DNA of 64,000 nucleotides, taken from positions 1-64,000 of the forward strand of contig LVBB01000148.1 in assembly GCA_001603075.1 (NCBI GenBank), in the 5' to 3' direction. Below, piece after piece: positions 46,951 to 56,271 of the stretch (its first letter is position 1; every line of letters begins with the position of its first letter). The notes under the pieces are model-generated. The model ran no database searches. It had not been told where the DNA came from and saw only the letters and a program-made list of their open reading frames with translations. The stretch comes from Phycisphaerales bacterium Planc_01 (GTDB lineage: Bacteria; Planctomycetota; Phycisphaerae; Sedimentisphaerales; Anaerobacaceae). The translations under genes and the position numbers were made by a program.

Positions 46951-48375
46951 ATGACTGACATGAGAAAGAATCAAATGGTCCCCGCGGACTCACCGAGGCA
47001 AGCAGCCTTGTCATTCGACCGGGGCACGCTGCTGCTGGCGGGCCTGGAACGCACGGAGTCCCCCACCATTGCCGATCCTTCCATCTGGGCGTGGGACCCC
47101 CGCGTCGGGGCCTGGCGCTGTGACGCGATTCATTATTCCAGCGTCCGAGCCGCAGGAGGCTGTCGCGATGATGTGCCGCAACCCGTCTCCGTCCCCTGGC
47201 CAAGAACGGAGTTGCCCGAACTCAGGCCGGAGCAGGTGGAGGCCCTTGCCGCCTGGTGCAGGCTTTCCCGGCGAGGTCAGATCATCATGCCCACCGGGAC
47301 CGGCAAGACGGAAGTGGCCTTTGCCGCGATGGCCGAGGCCAAGGTGGCGACGCTGGTTGTCGCGCCGGTGCGCGATTTGATGTATCAGTGGCACAGGCGG
47401 ATACTGAAGACATTTGGCTACGATGCAGGGATCGTCGGTGACAACCTCTTCGACATCCGGCCGGTGACCGTAACGACGTATGACAGCGCCTACATTCACA
47501 TGGACAAGATGGGAGCCGGATTCGGCCTGTTGATCTTCGACGAGGAGCATCACCTGCCGGGCAAGTGCCGGCGTGAGGCGGCGGTCCTCAGCACCGCCCC
47601 CCTGCGGCTCGGACTGACGGCAACACCGGAACGGTCCGACGGCCTGCACGCCGACCTGGACTGGCTCATCGGCCCCGTTGCGTACCGCATGCCCTTCCAC
47701 AAAGCGAAGGGGTCTACTCTTGCCGATTTTGACATCGTGCGTATCCCGGTTGCGCTGAACGACGACGAGCAGGCAATCTACGACCATTGCAGCCGAACGG
47801 TGCGCCAGTTCATCGCATCGCGTCGCAAAGACCAGCCGAGCTATACGTGGCAGGACCTCTGCAAAGAGTCGGGCACGGACCCCGAGGCCCGTCACGCACA
47901 GAAGAGCTACTATCGCAAACAGTCCATCGAGGACCGGGCCGCCGAGAAGCTTCGCGTGCTCGAGGACATCTTTCGCCTGCACAACGGCCAGCAGGTCCTG
48001 GTGTTCGCAGGCTCCAACGCCATGGCGATCGAGGTCTCCAGGCGGTTCCTGCTGCCGACGATCCTGTCGCACACACGAAAACGTGAGCGGCTGGCCGTTC
48101 TGGAAGGGTTCGCCAAGGGCCTCTTCAGCGTCCTCATCGCCAACCGGGTCCTCGACGAAGGGGTGGATGTGCCGGAGGCGAAGGTGGCGGTGGTGATCGG
48201 CGGCCAGGGTTCGACACGGCAGGCCACCCAGAGACTGGGCCGCGTCCTGCGAAGATCGGGCAATTCCAGGGCCACCCTGTACGAGGTCGTTTGCGAGGAT
48301 ACCAAGGAGGTCGAGCGTTCCCGAAAGAGACGCCGCAGCGATGCTTACGAGCGAACTGTCCATCGTCGAGTATGA
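46951..48375 (+). CDS. XPB-like superfamily 2 DNA helicase
   Basis: 'LRPEQVEALAAWCRLSRRGQIIMPTGTGKTEVAFAAM', 'LLIFDEEHHLPG', 'RLGLTATPERSDG', 'RVLDEGVDVPEAKVAVVIGGQGSTRQATQRLGRVLRR'; paired with a Bax1-like gene. Confidence 0.85.
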   Translation: MTDMRKNQMVPADSPRQAALSFDRGTLLLAGLERTESPTIADPSIWAWDPRVGAWRCDAIHYSSVRAAGGCRDDVPQPVSVPWPRTELPELRPEQVEALAAWCRLSRRGQIIMPTGTGKTEVAFAAMAEAKVATLVVAPVRDLMYQWHRRILKTFGYDAGIVGDNLFDIRPVTVTTYDSAYIHMDKMGAGFGLLIFDEEHHLPGKCRREAAVLSTAPLRLGLTATPERSDGLHADLDWLIGPVAYRMPFHKAKGSTLADFDIVRIPVALNDDEQAIYDHCSRTVRQFIASRRKDQPSYTWQDLCKESGTDPEARHAQKSYYRKQSIEDRAAEKLRVLEDIFRLHNGQQVLVFAGSNAMAIEVSRRFLLPTILSHTRKRERLAVLEGFAKGLFSVLIANRVLDEGVDVPEAKVAVVIGGQGSTRQATQRLGRVLRRSGNSRATLYEVVCEDTKEVERSRKRRRSDAYERTVHRRV

Positions 48376-49603
48376 GGCGGGCCGGGCCATTCCCGACCGC
48401 CTGACACAGACCCGGCATCGGCACTATGTGGACTATGCCGAGCGGATGCTGGCCGTCTATCGCACCGGCCTCGGCCGCCAGCGTCGATGGCTGCACCAGC
48501 AGATCGAGGCGATCTTCGCCGATGAACCCAACTGCCCCGTTCGGCGAATCCAGGCGTTCTGCAAGCTGCTCGATGACAAGTCCACTTTCCGGACCGATCC
48601 GACCGGCACAGCCGCCAAACTGCGGTTGGACGTGTTCTCACAGGTTGCGTGTTTCCATCCGCTGGTTCAGCAGTCGGACCAGCTCTTCGAGCATGAGGAA
48701 GGCAAAGCGAAGACCGCTCTTGCGGAGAGCTTGGGCATGCCGTGGGACGAGATAGACCGTGCGCTGTATGCCGATGTCATGGCGTACCAGCCTCTGGAGG
48801 AGTTTGCCGGCTATCCCGACCCGGCCGCCCTCCTGTCGCGCTACAACGTGGCCCAGCTTCAGGCGTGCCTCTACCGGGCCGAGAGCATGACCGTTGTGGC
48901 CACCAGTGACCTGAAGACCATCGTCCGATACGCCAAACTGGCGCGGCTGCTGCACGAAATCGTAAGGCTTGGTCCTTCGCATTTTCGTTTGACCTTCTCG
49001 GGGCCCGCCTCGGTGCTGCGGGAGACACGCCGCTATGGTGTGAACTTCGCAAGGTTCCTGCCGGCCTTGCTCGTCTGCGAAGGCTGGAGCATGACGGCCG
49101 TCGTGCGAACCCCCTGGAACACCCGCGCCACACTCGCGATCTCGGATCGAGACCGCTTCACCAGCCATTTGCCTGCGCCGCAGGAATTCGACTCGGCCCT
49201 GGAAGAGTCCTTCGCCGGGAAGTTCGGGCCAAAACGCGATGGCTGGGAGTTGATTCGGGAAGGCGAGATCCTGCACGATCGCCAGAAGACCTTCCTTCCG
49301 GATTTCACGTTTCGCCATGACGATGGCACGGAGGTGTTTCTGGAGATCGTCGGCTTCTGGACGCCGGAATATCTGGCCAGCAAACGCGAAACCCTCGGGC
49401 AGTTTCGGCATCACAACATCCTGATCGCCGTGCCGGAAGCGTCCGTCCGGGAAGGGGCACGCCTCTTGGAGAACGTACTGGTCTACAAGACGGCTCTGAA
49501 ACTCGCGCCATTGATGGAACTGCTGGAAACAACCCGAGCGAAACGCGCCACAGTCAGCCGCCAAGGTGAGCGCATCACCCCGGACCAAAGCGACAGACCG
49601 TGA
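48341..49603 (+). CDS. Bax1-like nuclease (DUF790 family)
   Basis: 'LDVFSQVACFHPLVQQSDQLFEHEEGKAKTALAESLGM', 'RYNVAQLQACLYRAESMTVV', 'FLPDFTFRHDDGTEVFLEIVGFWTPEYLASKRETL'; 35-bp overlap with the XPB-like ORF. Confidence 0.85.
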   Translation: MLTSELSIVEYEAGRAIPDRLTQTRHRHYVDYAERMLAVYRTGLGRQRRWLHQQIEAIFADEPNCPVRRIQAFCKLLDDKSTFRTDPTGTAAKLRLDVFSQVACFHPLVQQSDQLFEHEEGKAKTALAESLGMPWDEIDRALYADVMAYQPLEEFAGYPDPAALLSRYNVAQLQACLYRAESMTVVATSDLKTIVRYAKLARLLHEIVRLGPSHFRLTFSGPASVLRETRRYGVNFARFLPALLVCEGWSMTAVVRTPWNTRATLAISDRDRFTSHLPAPQEFDSALEESFAGKFGPKRDGWELIREGEILHDRQKTFLPDFTFRHDDGTEVFLEIVGFWTPEYLASKRETLGQFRHHNILIAVPEASVREGARLLENVLVYKTALKLAPLMELLETTRAKRATVSRQGERITPDQSDRP

Positions 49604-49664
49604 GCGTACCCCAGCGTCTGCGGACACGTAGCTGCGAATCTCTTCGCCCTGCCAGGTCCACCGC

Positions 49665-50014
49665 GTGCTCCGCCTTATGCGCCGGAGGTCGTCGGGGGAT
49701 GTCTATTCACTCAGATCTAGGGGACAGCCTATGTCAAAAAGGCCGGCGACGTGCCGCTGTTCGGCGATTGCGCGATCACCGGCGCGACGCCCACCGATAC
49801 CGACCGGCCGCCGGCGCATGCGGCCGACTGCCATTGCGTCTGGGGCACAAGTGACGGCACGAATGAAATCCGGTGGTTCTGTATGAGTCGTCACAGCGGC
49901 CACACGAATTTTCTGTTCATGGATCGGACGTGGAGCACGGCCAATCGGTTCACGACGCTCGGCGATGTCACCGCCGAGGACTGGCCCCAATGGATGCGGG
50001 GGTTCAAGGACTGA
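49665..50014 (+). pseudogene. Truncated remnant of an H-X9-DG type pseudopilin
   Basis: C-terminal-type sequence 'RHSGHTNFLFMDRTWSTANRFTTLGDVTAEDWPQWMRGFKD' with no prepilin N-terminus; DG is DR. Confidence 0.65.
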
Positions 50015-50128
50015 CGATTTCTACTCCAGCAGGGCGCGGTTGCGTCGCGCGCAGGCCGACGATAGGATATCATCCACGGGGATACTGTATCTGCCAACCT
50101 CAACGAAGCGCCGAGGTCTGACAAGGAG

Positions 50129-51592
50129 ATGAACATGGATCGACGGGAGTTTTCGAAGCGGATGTTGGTGGCCGGCGCGGGGGCGGGCCTGGGGTTGAAC
50201 GCGGCGCCGGCGGTCGGGGGCCGTGGCGACTACTATGAAGAGCCGGCGAAGCGGCTGCCGATTCGCGCGTTCGACGTGGTGGTGGCCGGAGGCGGCACGG
50301 GCGGCGTGGTCGCGGCGATCGCCGCTGCACGGCAGGGAGCCAGGACCGCGCTGATCGAACTGAAGGGCTATCCGGGCGGAACCGCCACCGAGGGCGGCAC
50401 CGCCCTGCACAGCTACTACAACCTCTGGAAGGCGTTCGACGTCGAGAAGCGGCAGGTGGTGCGCGGCATCCCGCAGGAGATCATCGACCGGCTCATGCAG
50501 GTCGGCGGCTGCACGGGCCACGCCGAGATGCTCGAACACTACAACTACGATTCGGTCTGCACGGCGATCGACACGGAACTCTACAAGCTGGTGACGTTCG
50601 AGATGCTCGTTGAAGCGGGCGTTCAGGTCTTCGTGAACACGCGGGTGGTCGGCGCGATCATGGACGGCTCGCGGGTGCGCGGGGCCATCGTCGAGAGTCG
50701 TTCGGGACGCGAGGCGTTCTACGCCAGGTCGTTCGTCGATTGCACCGCCTACGGCGACTTGTGCGCTTATGCGGGGGCGAAGTACAGCGAACCGAACGAT
50801 TATGCCGTGTGCAACAGCGTAGGCATCGGCAACGTCGATATCGACAAGTACTACGACTTCTTCCGATCGAACAAGCTCAGCGGCCAACTGGCCAGGGGCA
50901 TGCGCGGCGGACGGCCCAACCTGATCGTTCGCGCCGGCGCCGATACATCGCAGATCAACGTGCCGGAGCTTGCCGAGGGAGCCAGAGCCATCGGCATGTC
51001 CTTCATCACCACCACGGTCCACGACAATTACTTCATGTTCATCAAGTGCAATCTCAAGCTGCCGGTCAGCCCGACCGACCGCGACGAAGTGACCAAGGCC
51101 GAGTTGGAGATCCGCCGGCGGATGGCCCGCGCTGTCGAGCTGTTCCGCCAGTACATCCCCGGCTGCGAGAAGGCGTTCATGGCCCGCACGAGCCCGAACC
51201 TGTGCATTCGGCGAGGCCGGCTGATCGAGTGCGACTATGACATCACCCACGAGGATGTGATCGAGGCCCGGCACTTCGACGACGAGATCATGGTCTACGC
51301 CTTCCACGATATGGCCCCGCGATTCCAGGTCAAGGGCGGGGGCACGTACGGCGTGCCGTATCGGGCCCTGTGCGCCAAGGGAATCGAGAACCTCTACGCC
51401 TGCGGCATGATGATCACCTCGGACCATCGCGCCCATATGTCCACACGGAACACCGTCTGCTGCATGGGCCAGGGCCAGGGCACCGGCACCGCCGCCGCCC
51501 TGTGCGCCGCCAGGAATGTCGGCGCGCGCGACCTGCCCTACGGCCTTCTCCGCGACGCCCTCAGCCGCGCCGGCGCTTATTTCGAGAGTTAG
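50129..51592 (+). CDS. TAT-exported FAD-dependent oxidoreductase (FAD_oxidored type)
   Basis: 'MDRREFSKRMLVAGAGAGLGL'; 'FDVVVAGGGTGGVVAAIAAARQGARTALIELKGYPGGTATEGG'. Confidence 0.93.
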   Translation: MNMDRREFSKRMLVAGAGAGLGLNAAPAVGGRGDYYEEPAKRLPIRAFDVVVAGGGTGGVVAAIAAARQGARTALIELKGYPGGTATEGGTALHSYYNLWKAFDVEKRQVVRGIPQEIIDRLMQVGGCTGHAEMLEHYNYDSVCTAIDTELYKLVTFEMLVEAGVQVFVNTRVVGAIMDGSRVRGAIVESRSGREAFYARSFVDCTAYGDLCAYAGAKYSEPNDYAVCNSVGIGNVDIDKYYDFFRSNKLSGQLARGMRGGRPNLIVRAGADTSQINVPELAEGARAIGMSFITTTVHDNYFMFIKCNLKLPVSPTDRDEVTKAELEIRRRMARAVELFRQYIPGCEKAFMARTSPNLCIRRGRLIECDYDITHEDVIEARHFDDEIMVYAFHDMAPRFQVKGGGTYGVPYRALCAKGIENLYACGMMITSDHRAHMSTRNTVCCMGQGQGTGTAAALCAARNVGARDLPYGLLRDALSRAGAYFES

Positions 51593-51599
51593 GACAAGG

Positions 51600-52000
51600 A
51601 GAACAGATCGACGCTCCCCCGAAGATCGACGTTGAGTCCGGTGCTCTCAAAGTGACGACAGCCCCGCATTCTGCCGGATCATTTCTCTTGCGGCTCGAAG
51701 TGACCGGAATGGCGGGCCGGACCGTGAAGGGCGCCGAGATATGGTTGAAGCAGTCCCGGGGATCGGATGTCGGCGGCACCGCCCCGGAGGTGCGGCCTGT
51801 GGCAAACGCATGGAGCGAGAACTCCTCCTGGAACACAAGATTGCCGGTGGGAACGACCGTGCTCGGCCATCGCCTAGTTTGCTCAGGCGATTGCCAGAGC
51901 GGACTATGTGGCCACCATCGTTATCGACCTCAGAGGCGTAGCGGCCCGATTCGTCCGACTGAACGTGCATGGCGGCTGGGGTCGAGTTGCTTCATCACAA
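51600..52000 (+). pseudogene. Frameshifted remnant, possibly of a discoidin/CBM-bearing protein
   Basis: Coding-like pieces in different frames: 'APPKIDVESGALKVTTAPHSAGSFLLRLEVTGMAGRTVKGAEIWLKQ' and 'VATIVIDLRGVAARFVRLNVHGGWG'. Confidence 0.45.
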
Positions 52001-52022
52001 CGTCGGGCAATCGTGCCGTTTC

Positions 52023-53060
52023 TCAGCCGATCTCGCCGACGGTTACTGGCCGTCCCTTCTCGGCCGACTGATAGACTGCCTCCTGGACGGCCAGGGTGCG
52101 GAGGTAGTCGGGGCCGTTCGTTTCGAAGGGTCGGCCGTCGAGCAGGCGATCGATGAAATGACGCTGGGTCGTGTAGCAGCAATCGCCGGCGAAGTTGCGG
52201 TCTTCATGCGGATAGGCATGCTCGGTCTCGGGGCTGCCAAGCTTCTGGATCGTCAGGCGGCCGTCATTGTAGAGCCGGATCGATCCGCCATCGCCATCCA
52301 CGAGGAATTCGCCGAACGTGTAGCGCGGATTGGGGCAACTGCTTTCGTTGTAGCGATTGGCGTCCCACAGGCCGGTCGCCCCGGATGCGAAGTTGAAGAC
52401 GACCACACCGAAATCCTCGCCTGCGATCACCGGATTGAGTTTCCTGAGCACGGCGTAGACGCTCTCAATCTCGCCGCCCAGATACCGATATGTGTCGATG
52501 AAGTGCACACCGTTCTCGTAGACGAGCAGGCGCGGATAGTCCCTGAAATAGGGCTGGCGGTTCAGGTAGGCGTCCTGGCCCCAGCCGTCTCCCATGCGTG
52601 AGCGGAAGGCCATGGCGTGGATCGTCTCACCGATCGTCTGGTTGTCGAGCAGGCGTTTGATTTCACGGTACCACGGCTGGAACCGCCAGTTCTCATGCAC
52701 CATGAATCGAATGCCCGCCTTGCCGGTATGGTCGACGATCTGTTTGGCCTCTTCAAATGTCGGCGCCAGGGGCTTCTGGCAGATGACGTGAATGCCCAGA
52801 TCCGCCGCGATCCTGCACATGTCCAGGTGCGTGGGCGGCGGCGTGATGATATCGACGAAATCGGGCCGCTCCTTCTCGAGCATCTCACGGTAGTCCGTAT
52901 AGTGGTTCTCGATACCGAACGTCTCCACAATGCTCCTGGCTCGTTCGGCATCGCGGTTGCATATCGCAGTGATGGTCACTTCACCGATTCGCTTCCAGGC
53001 CTCATACTGGAAGCGGCTGAAGTATCCCGCCCCGACGCAAACGCCTTTGAACTGTGCCAT
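52023..53060 (-). CDS. Gfo/Idh/MocA family oxidoreductase
   Basis: 'GVCVGAGYFSRFQYEAWKRIGEVTITAICNRDAERA'; 'HVICQKPLAPTFEEAKQIVD'. Confidence 0.94.
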   Translation of the reverse strand: MAQFKGVCVGAGYFSRFQYEAWKRIGEVTITAICNRDAERARSIVETFGIENHYTDYREMLEKERPDFVDIITPPPTHLDMCRIAADLGIHVICQKPLAPTFEEAKQIVDHTGKAGIRFMVHENWRFQPWYREIKRLLDNQTIGETIHAMAFRSRMGDGWGQDAYLNRQPYFRDYPRLLVYENGVHFIDTYRYLGGEIESVYAVLRKLNPVIAGEDFGVVVFNFASGATGLWDANRYNESSCPNPRYTFGEFLVDGDGGSIRLYNDGRLTIQKLGSPETEHAYPHEDRNFAGDCCYTTQRHFIDRLLDGRPFETNGPDYLRTLAVQEAVYQSAEKGRPVTVGEIG

Positions 53061-53086
53061 GGTTCACTCCCGAAGTCTTACACCGC

Positions 53087-54526
53087 TTACGGCCCAACGG
53101 AATCGGTGGCATCGTTGACGTCCACCCGATTCGGCTCTACCACTGCGGCTGGTTTCTTCTCAACAGACTCGTAGATATGGTAGCCGACCGCGCCGCCAGT
53201 CAAGACGAATAGGGACGTCAGCATGGCGATGAAGCGCGTTCGAATCGCGGACGGGGAGAGTTTCCGATCCGACACCCGATTGGGATTCATGAAGCACCAC
53301 GCGACGACGGCGATCAGATTCAGGCCGGCCGCCAATACGAAAAAGGTGTTCGCGCTGCCGGTCTGGGCGTTTTGCAGGAGCGGGAACACGATCGCGCTGA
53401 GGGCTGCTCCGACGTTGCCCACCATGTTCATCGAGCCCGACACGGCGCCGGAATTGGCGCCACCGATGTCGTTGCAGAAGGCCCAGCTCGGACTGAGCGT
53501 CATATCCACTCCGAACGTCGCGAGGCTGAACAAGAGCACGAAGAGGTAGAGACTCTCGGTTTGCGTCGCGAGCAGCAGACCAGCCGCTCCGAGGGCGAAC
53601 CCGACGATCGCGGTGATCCGCCGGGAGCCGACGGGCATGCCGCGCTGGAACAACCGGGTGACCATCGTTCCGGCGACCCAGTTGGCGAAGGCGGCGAAGA
53701 TCAGCGGCGTCGCCGACCAGTAGACCGCCCTCGGATCGTCGGGCCATTGATTTTTCAGATAGCTCGGCAGCCAGGTCAGGCAGATGAAGAACGTCACGTT
53801 GCTGGCGAAATACCGCACCATTGCCAGCGACATATTCATCGAGGTGAAGACCTCGGCAAAGGAGGACTTCACCGTCGTTGCGAAGCCACTGGCGCGCCCC
53901 TTCTCGATGTAGTCCAGCTCTTCCTGGTTGACCTTCGGATTGTCCTTCGGATTGTCGCGGAACCAGAGGAGCCAAATGGTCGCCCAGAGAATCCCGATCA
54001 ATCCATTGACGACGAACGTCCAGCGCCAGCCGATCTGGAGGATCAGCCAGGGCATGAAGAACAGCGAGAAGGCCGCCCCGAGACGGCTGCCCGAGAAATT
54101 GATCCCGTGGGCCAGCCCCCGGTCCTTGGCCGGCAGCCAGCGAAAGAACGCCTGGGCGGCCCCCGGAAAGGCTCCCGCCTCTCCGACACCGAAGAGGAAC
54201 CGCAGGATGAGCATTTGGAGGGCGTTTCGCGCAGCACCCGTCAGGGCCGTGAAGACACTCCAGACCGAGACCACGATGGTCAACGCCTTGCGCGGGCCGA
54301 GTCGGTCGGCGATCCAACCCGACGGCACCTGGAACAATGCATACCCCACGGCGAAGATGCCCAGCACCAGCCCCATCATCTCGGCGGAAATGGACAGATC
54401 GCGCTTGATATAGTCCACAGCCGAGGCGATGCAGGCCCGGTCCATATAGGTATTGACGCTGTGGAAGAACAGGATACCGATGAGGACGAAGCGCTGGCGA
54501 CTCATGCGCGGCAGACGTATGGTCAT
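53087..54526 (-). CDS. MFS transporter, ACS (hexuronate/organic anion)-like
   Basis: 'YMDRACIASAVDYIKRDLSISAEMMGLVLGIFAVGYALFQVPSGWIADRLGPRKAL'. Confidence 0.92.
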   Translation of the reverse strand: MTIRLPRMSRQRFVLIGILFFHSVNTYMDRACIASAVDYIKRDLSISAEMMGLVLGIFAVGYALFQVPSGWIADRLGPRKALTIVVSVWSVFTALTGAARNALQMLILRFLFGVGEAGAFPGAAQAFFRWLPAKDRGLAHGINFSGSRLGAAFSLFFMPWLILQIGWRWTFVVNGLIGILWATIWLLWFRDNPKDNPKVNQEELDYIEKGRASGFATTVKSSFAEVFTSMNMSLAMVRYFASNVTFFICLTWLPSYLKNQWPDDPRAVYWSATPLIFAAFANWVAGTMVTRLFQRGMPVGSRRITAIVGFALGAAGLLLATQTESLYLFVLLFSLATFGVDMTLSPSWAFCNDIGGANSGAVSGSMNMVGNVGAALSAIVFPLLQNAQTGSANTFFVLAAGLNLIAVVAWCFMNPNRVSDRKLSPSAIRTRFIAMLTSLFVLTGGAVGYHIYESVEKKPAAVVEPNRVDVNDATDSVGP

Positions 54527-54547
54527 GTCGTCAGTCCTTTCCAGAGG

Positions 54548-55615
54548 TCAGCGGACAGTTCTTGTCCGCAAAGCCGCGCGCCGCTTGGCGATGAGATCGA
54601 GCGTGTTCTCCCAGGCGCTGACAAACATGTCCCGAAAGTAACGAACCGGACCGAATTCTTCATATTCCTCGACCGTCAGACCGTCTTCCATGTATGCCTG
54701 TCGGAACCCTGGCACCTTCGCCAGCAGCGTATCCAGGACATGGTCCTGAACCGGGTTGAACAGCCGGGCCACCACGGGCGGGTCCAACTCCAGAAGTGCT
54801 TCGGCCTGTCCCTGCCAGTTCATCGTGATGCACACGTCTCCCCCGACCATCTCGGTGAAGTGCTGCAACCCGCGCACCCCGCCGCCGATGAAACCGAGCG
54901 AGTACCCCCTGTCGTGCACGAAACGATAGACCTTCTTGGCGATGACCAGCCCGGCCTGGTAGAGAATGTCCGGCGAGATGCCGATCTCCTGTGCTGCCAC
55001 TTCGTTAGTCAGCCACTCGTCATAGATGCCGGTGATGAGAGAGAAGTACATGACCGGTTTCTTTTTCGTCCTGGCCGTGATCTTCTCGTACATCTCACAG
55101 ACGTCGATCACCTGGCTCAGGCCCATGACCTCTGTCGCGTTGAGCGGCGTGTTCTCCTCGATCAGCGTCTCCATCGCTTCGAGTCCGGCGGCGGTAGCGG
55201 GGATCTTGATCATGATGTTCGGGCTCATCTGGCGATTCTTGCGTCCTTCGTCGATAATGACCTGCGCATCTTCCTCGTGGATCGGATCGCCCTGGATGCT
55301 GACATAGCCGTGGGCGCCGTCGGTCCGCTCATAGGCCGTCATGAACGCCTCGGCCACCCGCTGGACAAGCTTGCGCTGGAGAATGCACTCGACCTCGTTG
55401 TCGTCCTCGCAGTTGGCCACGATCTCGTCGAGCAGACCCAGAGCGTGCATCCTGCCCGTCTGGTGATTCAGCATCTTCCATGTGTACGATGGATTCTGCG
55501 TGCACCCCATCGCCCCCGCGGCGATGGCCATTCGCGCTTCCTCGGGGGTGACGTTATTGATCCACATCTTGGTCGGCGTCAGCGCGGCGACCCGATGGAA
55601 GTAGTCCCGTTTCAT
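54548..55615 (-). CDS. Transaldolase family protein
   Basis: 'TQNPSYTWKML', 'NIMIKIPATAAGLEAMETLIEENTPLNATEVMGLSQVIDVCEMYE'. Confidence 0.8.
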   Translation of the reverse strand: MKRDYFHRVAALTPTKMWINNVTPEEARMAIAAGAMGCTQNPSYTWKMLNHQTGRMHALGLLDEIVANCEDDNEVECILQRKLVQRVAEAFMTAYERTDGAHGYVSIQGDPIHEEDAQVIIDEGRKNRQMSPNIMIKIPATAAGLEAMETLIEENTPLNATEVMGLSQVIDVCEMYEKITARTKKKPVMYFSLITGIYDEWLTNEVAAQEIGISPDILYQAGLVIAKKVYRFVHDRGYSLGFIGGGVRGLQHFTEMVGGDVCITMNWQGQAEALLELDPPVVARLFNPVQDHVLDTLLAKVPGFRQAYMEDGLTVEEYEEFGPVRYFRDMFVSAWENTLDLIAKRRAALRTRTVR

Positions 55616-55629
55616 CGGTCGGTTCCTTT

Positions 55630-56265
55630 CTACTGGTCTTCGATGGCGATCGCACGGACCGGGGAGCCGTCTCCGCCAACGATTCGCAATGGCAGCGCCA
55701 TGAACATCACTTTCTCACTGTGAATCTCATCGAGATTGGCCAGTCCTTCCACGACGATCACGCCGGCGCCGAGCAGCACCTTGTGCACGGCCGTCAGCTC
55801 TTCGATGTTGTTGACGTCGGCCACGGACGGCGGCTCGACCCCGAGCATGCGCACACCCTTCTCGGCGCACCAATGCGCCAACTCCAGGCTGACTCTCGGC
55901 AAGGCGTTCCGATACGAGGGGTTGCCGATGCGGCGGCCCCAGCCGGTTCGCAGCAGCAGTCCATCGCCGGCGCAGACCTTGTCTTTCGTCCGGCCCAGAT
56001 GTCCGATGCCGATCAGGGCGCGCGGCTCGATTCCCGTCAGGTCCACCACCCAGGCCGGTCCCATGCAGCGGTCCAGAGGAATTCGGTCGATGGTCTCGCC
56101 CGACACGCCGAAATGAAGCGGCGCATCCATGTGCGTGCCGCAATGTGAGTACAGACGGAGCGTTGTGGCGTTCCAGCCATCGCGTTCGAGCGTTTTGGCC
56201 GGCTCGATGCCAACGCCTCTTTGGCCGCTCTCCAACGGTACGGTTAAGTCGACGATACGAGTCAT
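55630..56265 (-). CDS. Cyclase family protein (kynurenine-formamidase-like fold)
   Basis: 'LRLYSHCGTHMDAPLHFGVSGETIDRIPLDRCMGPAWVVDL' metal-binding HxGTHxDAP motif. Confidence 0.92.
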   Translation of the reverse strand: MTRIVDLTVPLESGQRGVGIEPAKTLERDGWNATTLRLYSHCGTHMDAPLHFGVSGETIDRIPLDRCMGPAWVVDLTGIEPRALIGIGHLGRTKDKVCAGDGLLLRTGWGRRIGNPSYRNALPRVSLELAHWCAEKGVRMLGVEPPSVADVNNIEELTAVHKVLLGAGVIVVEGLANLDEIHSEKVMFMALPLRIVGGDGSPVRAIAIEDQ

Positions 56266-56271
56266 GGTCTT

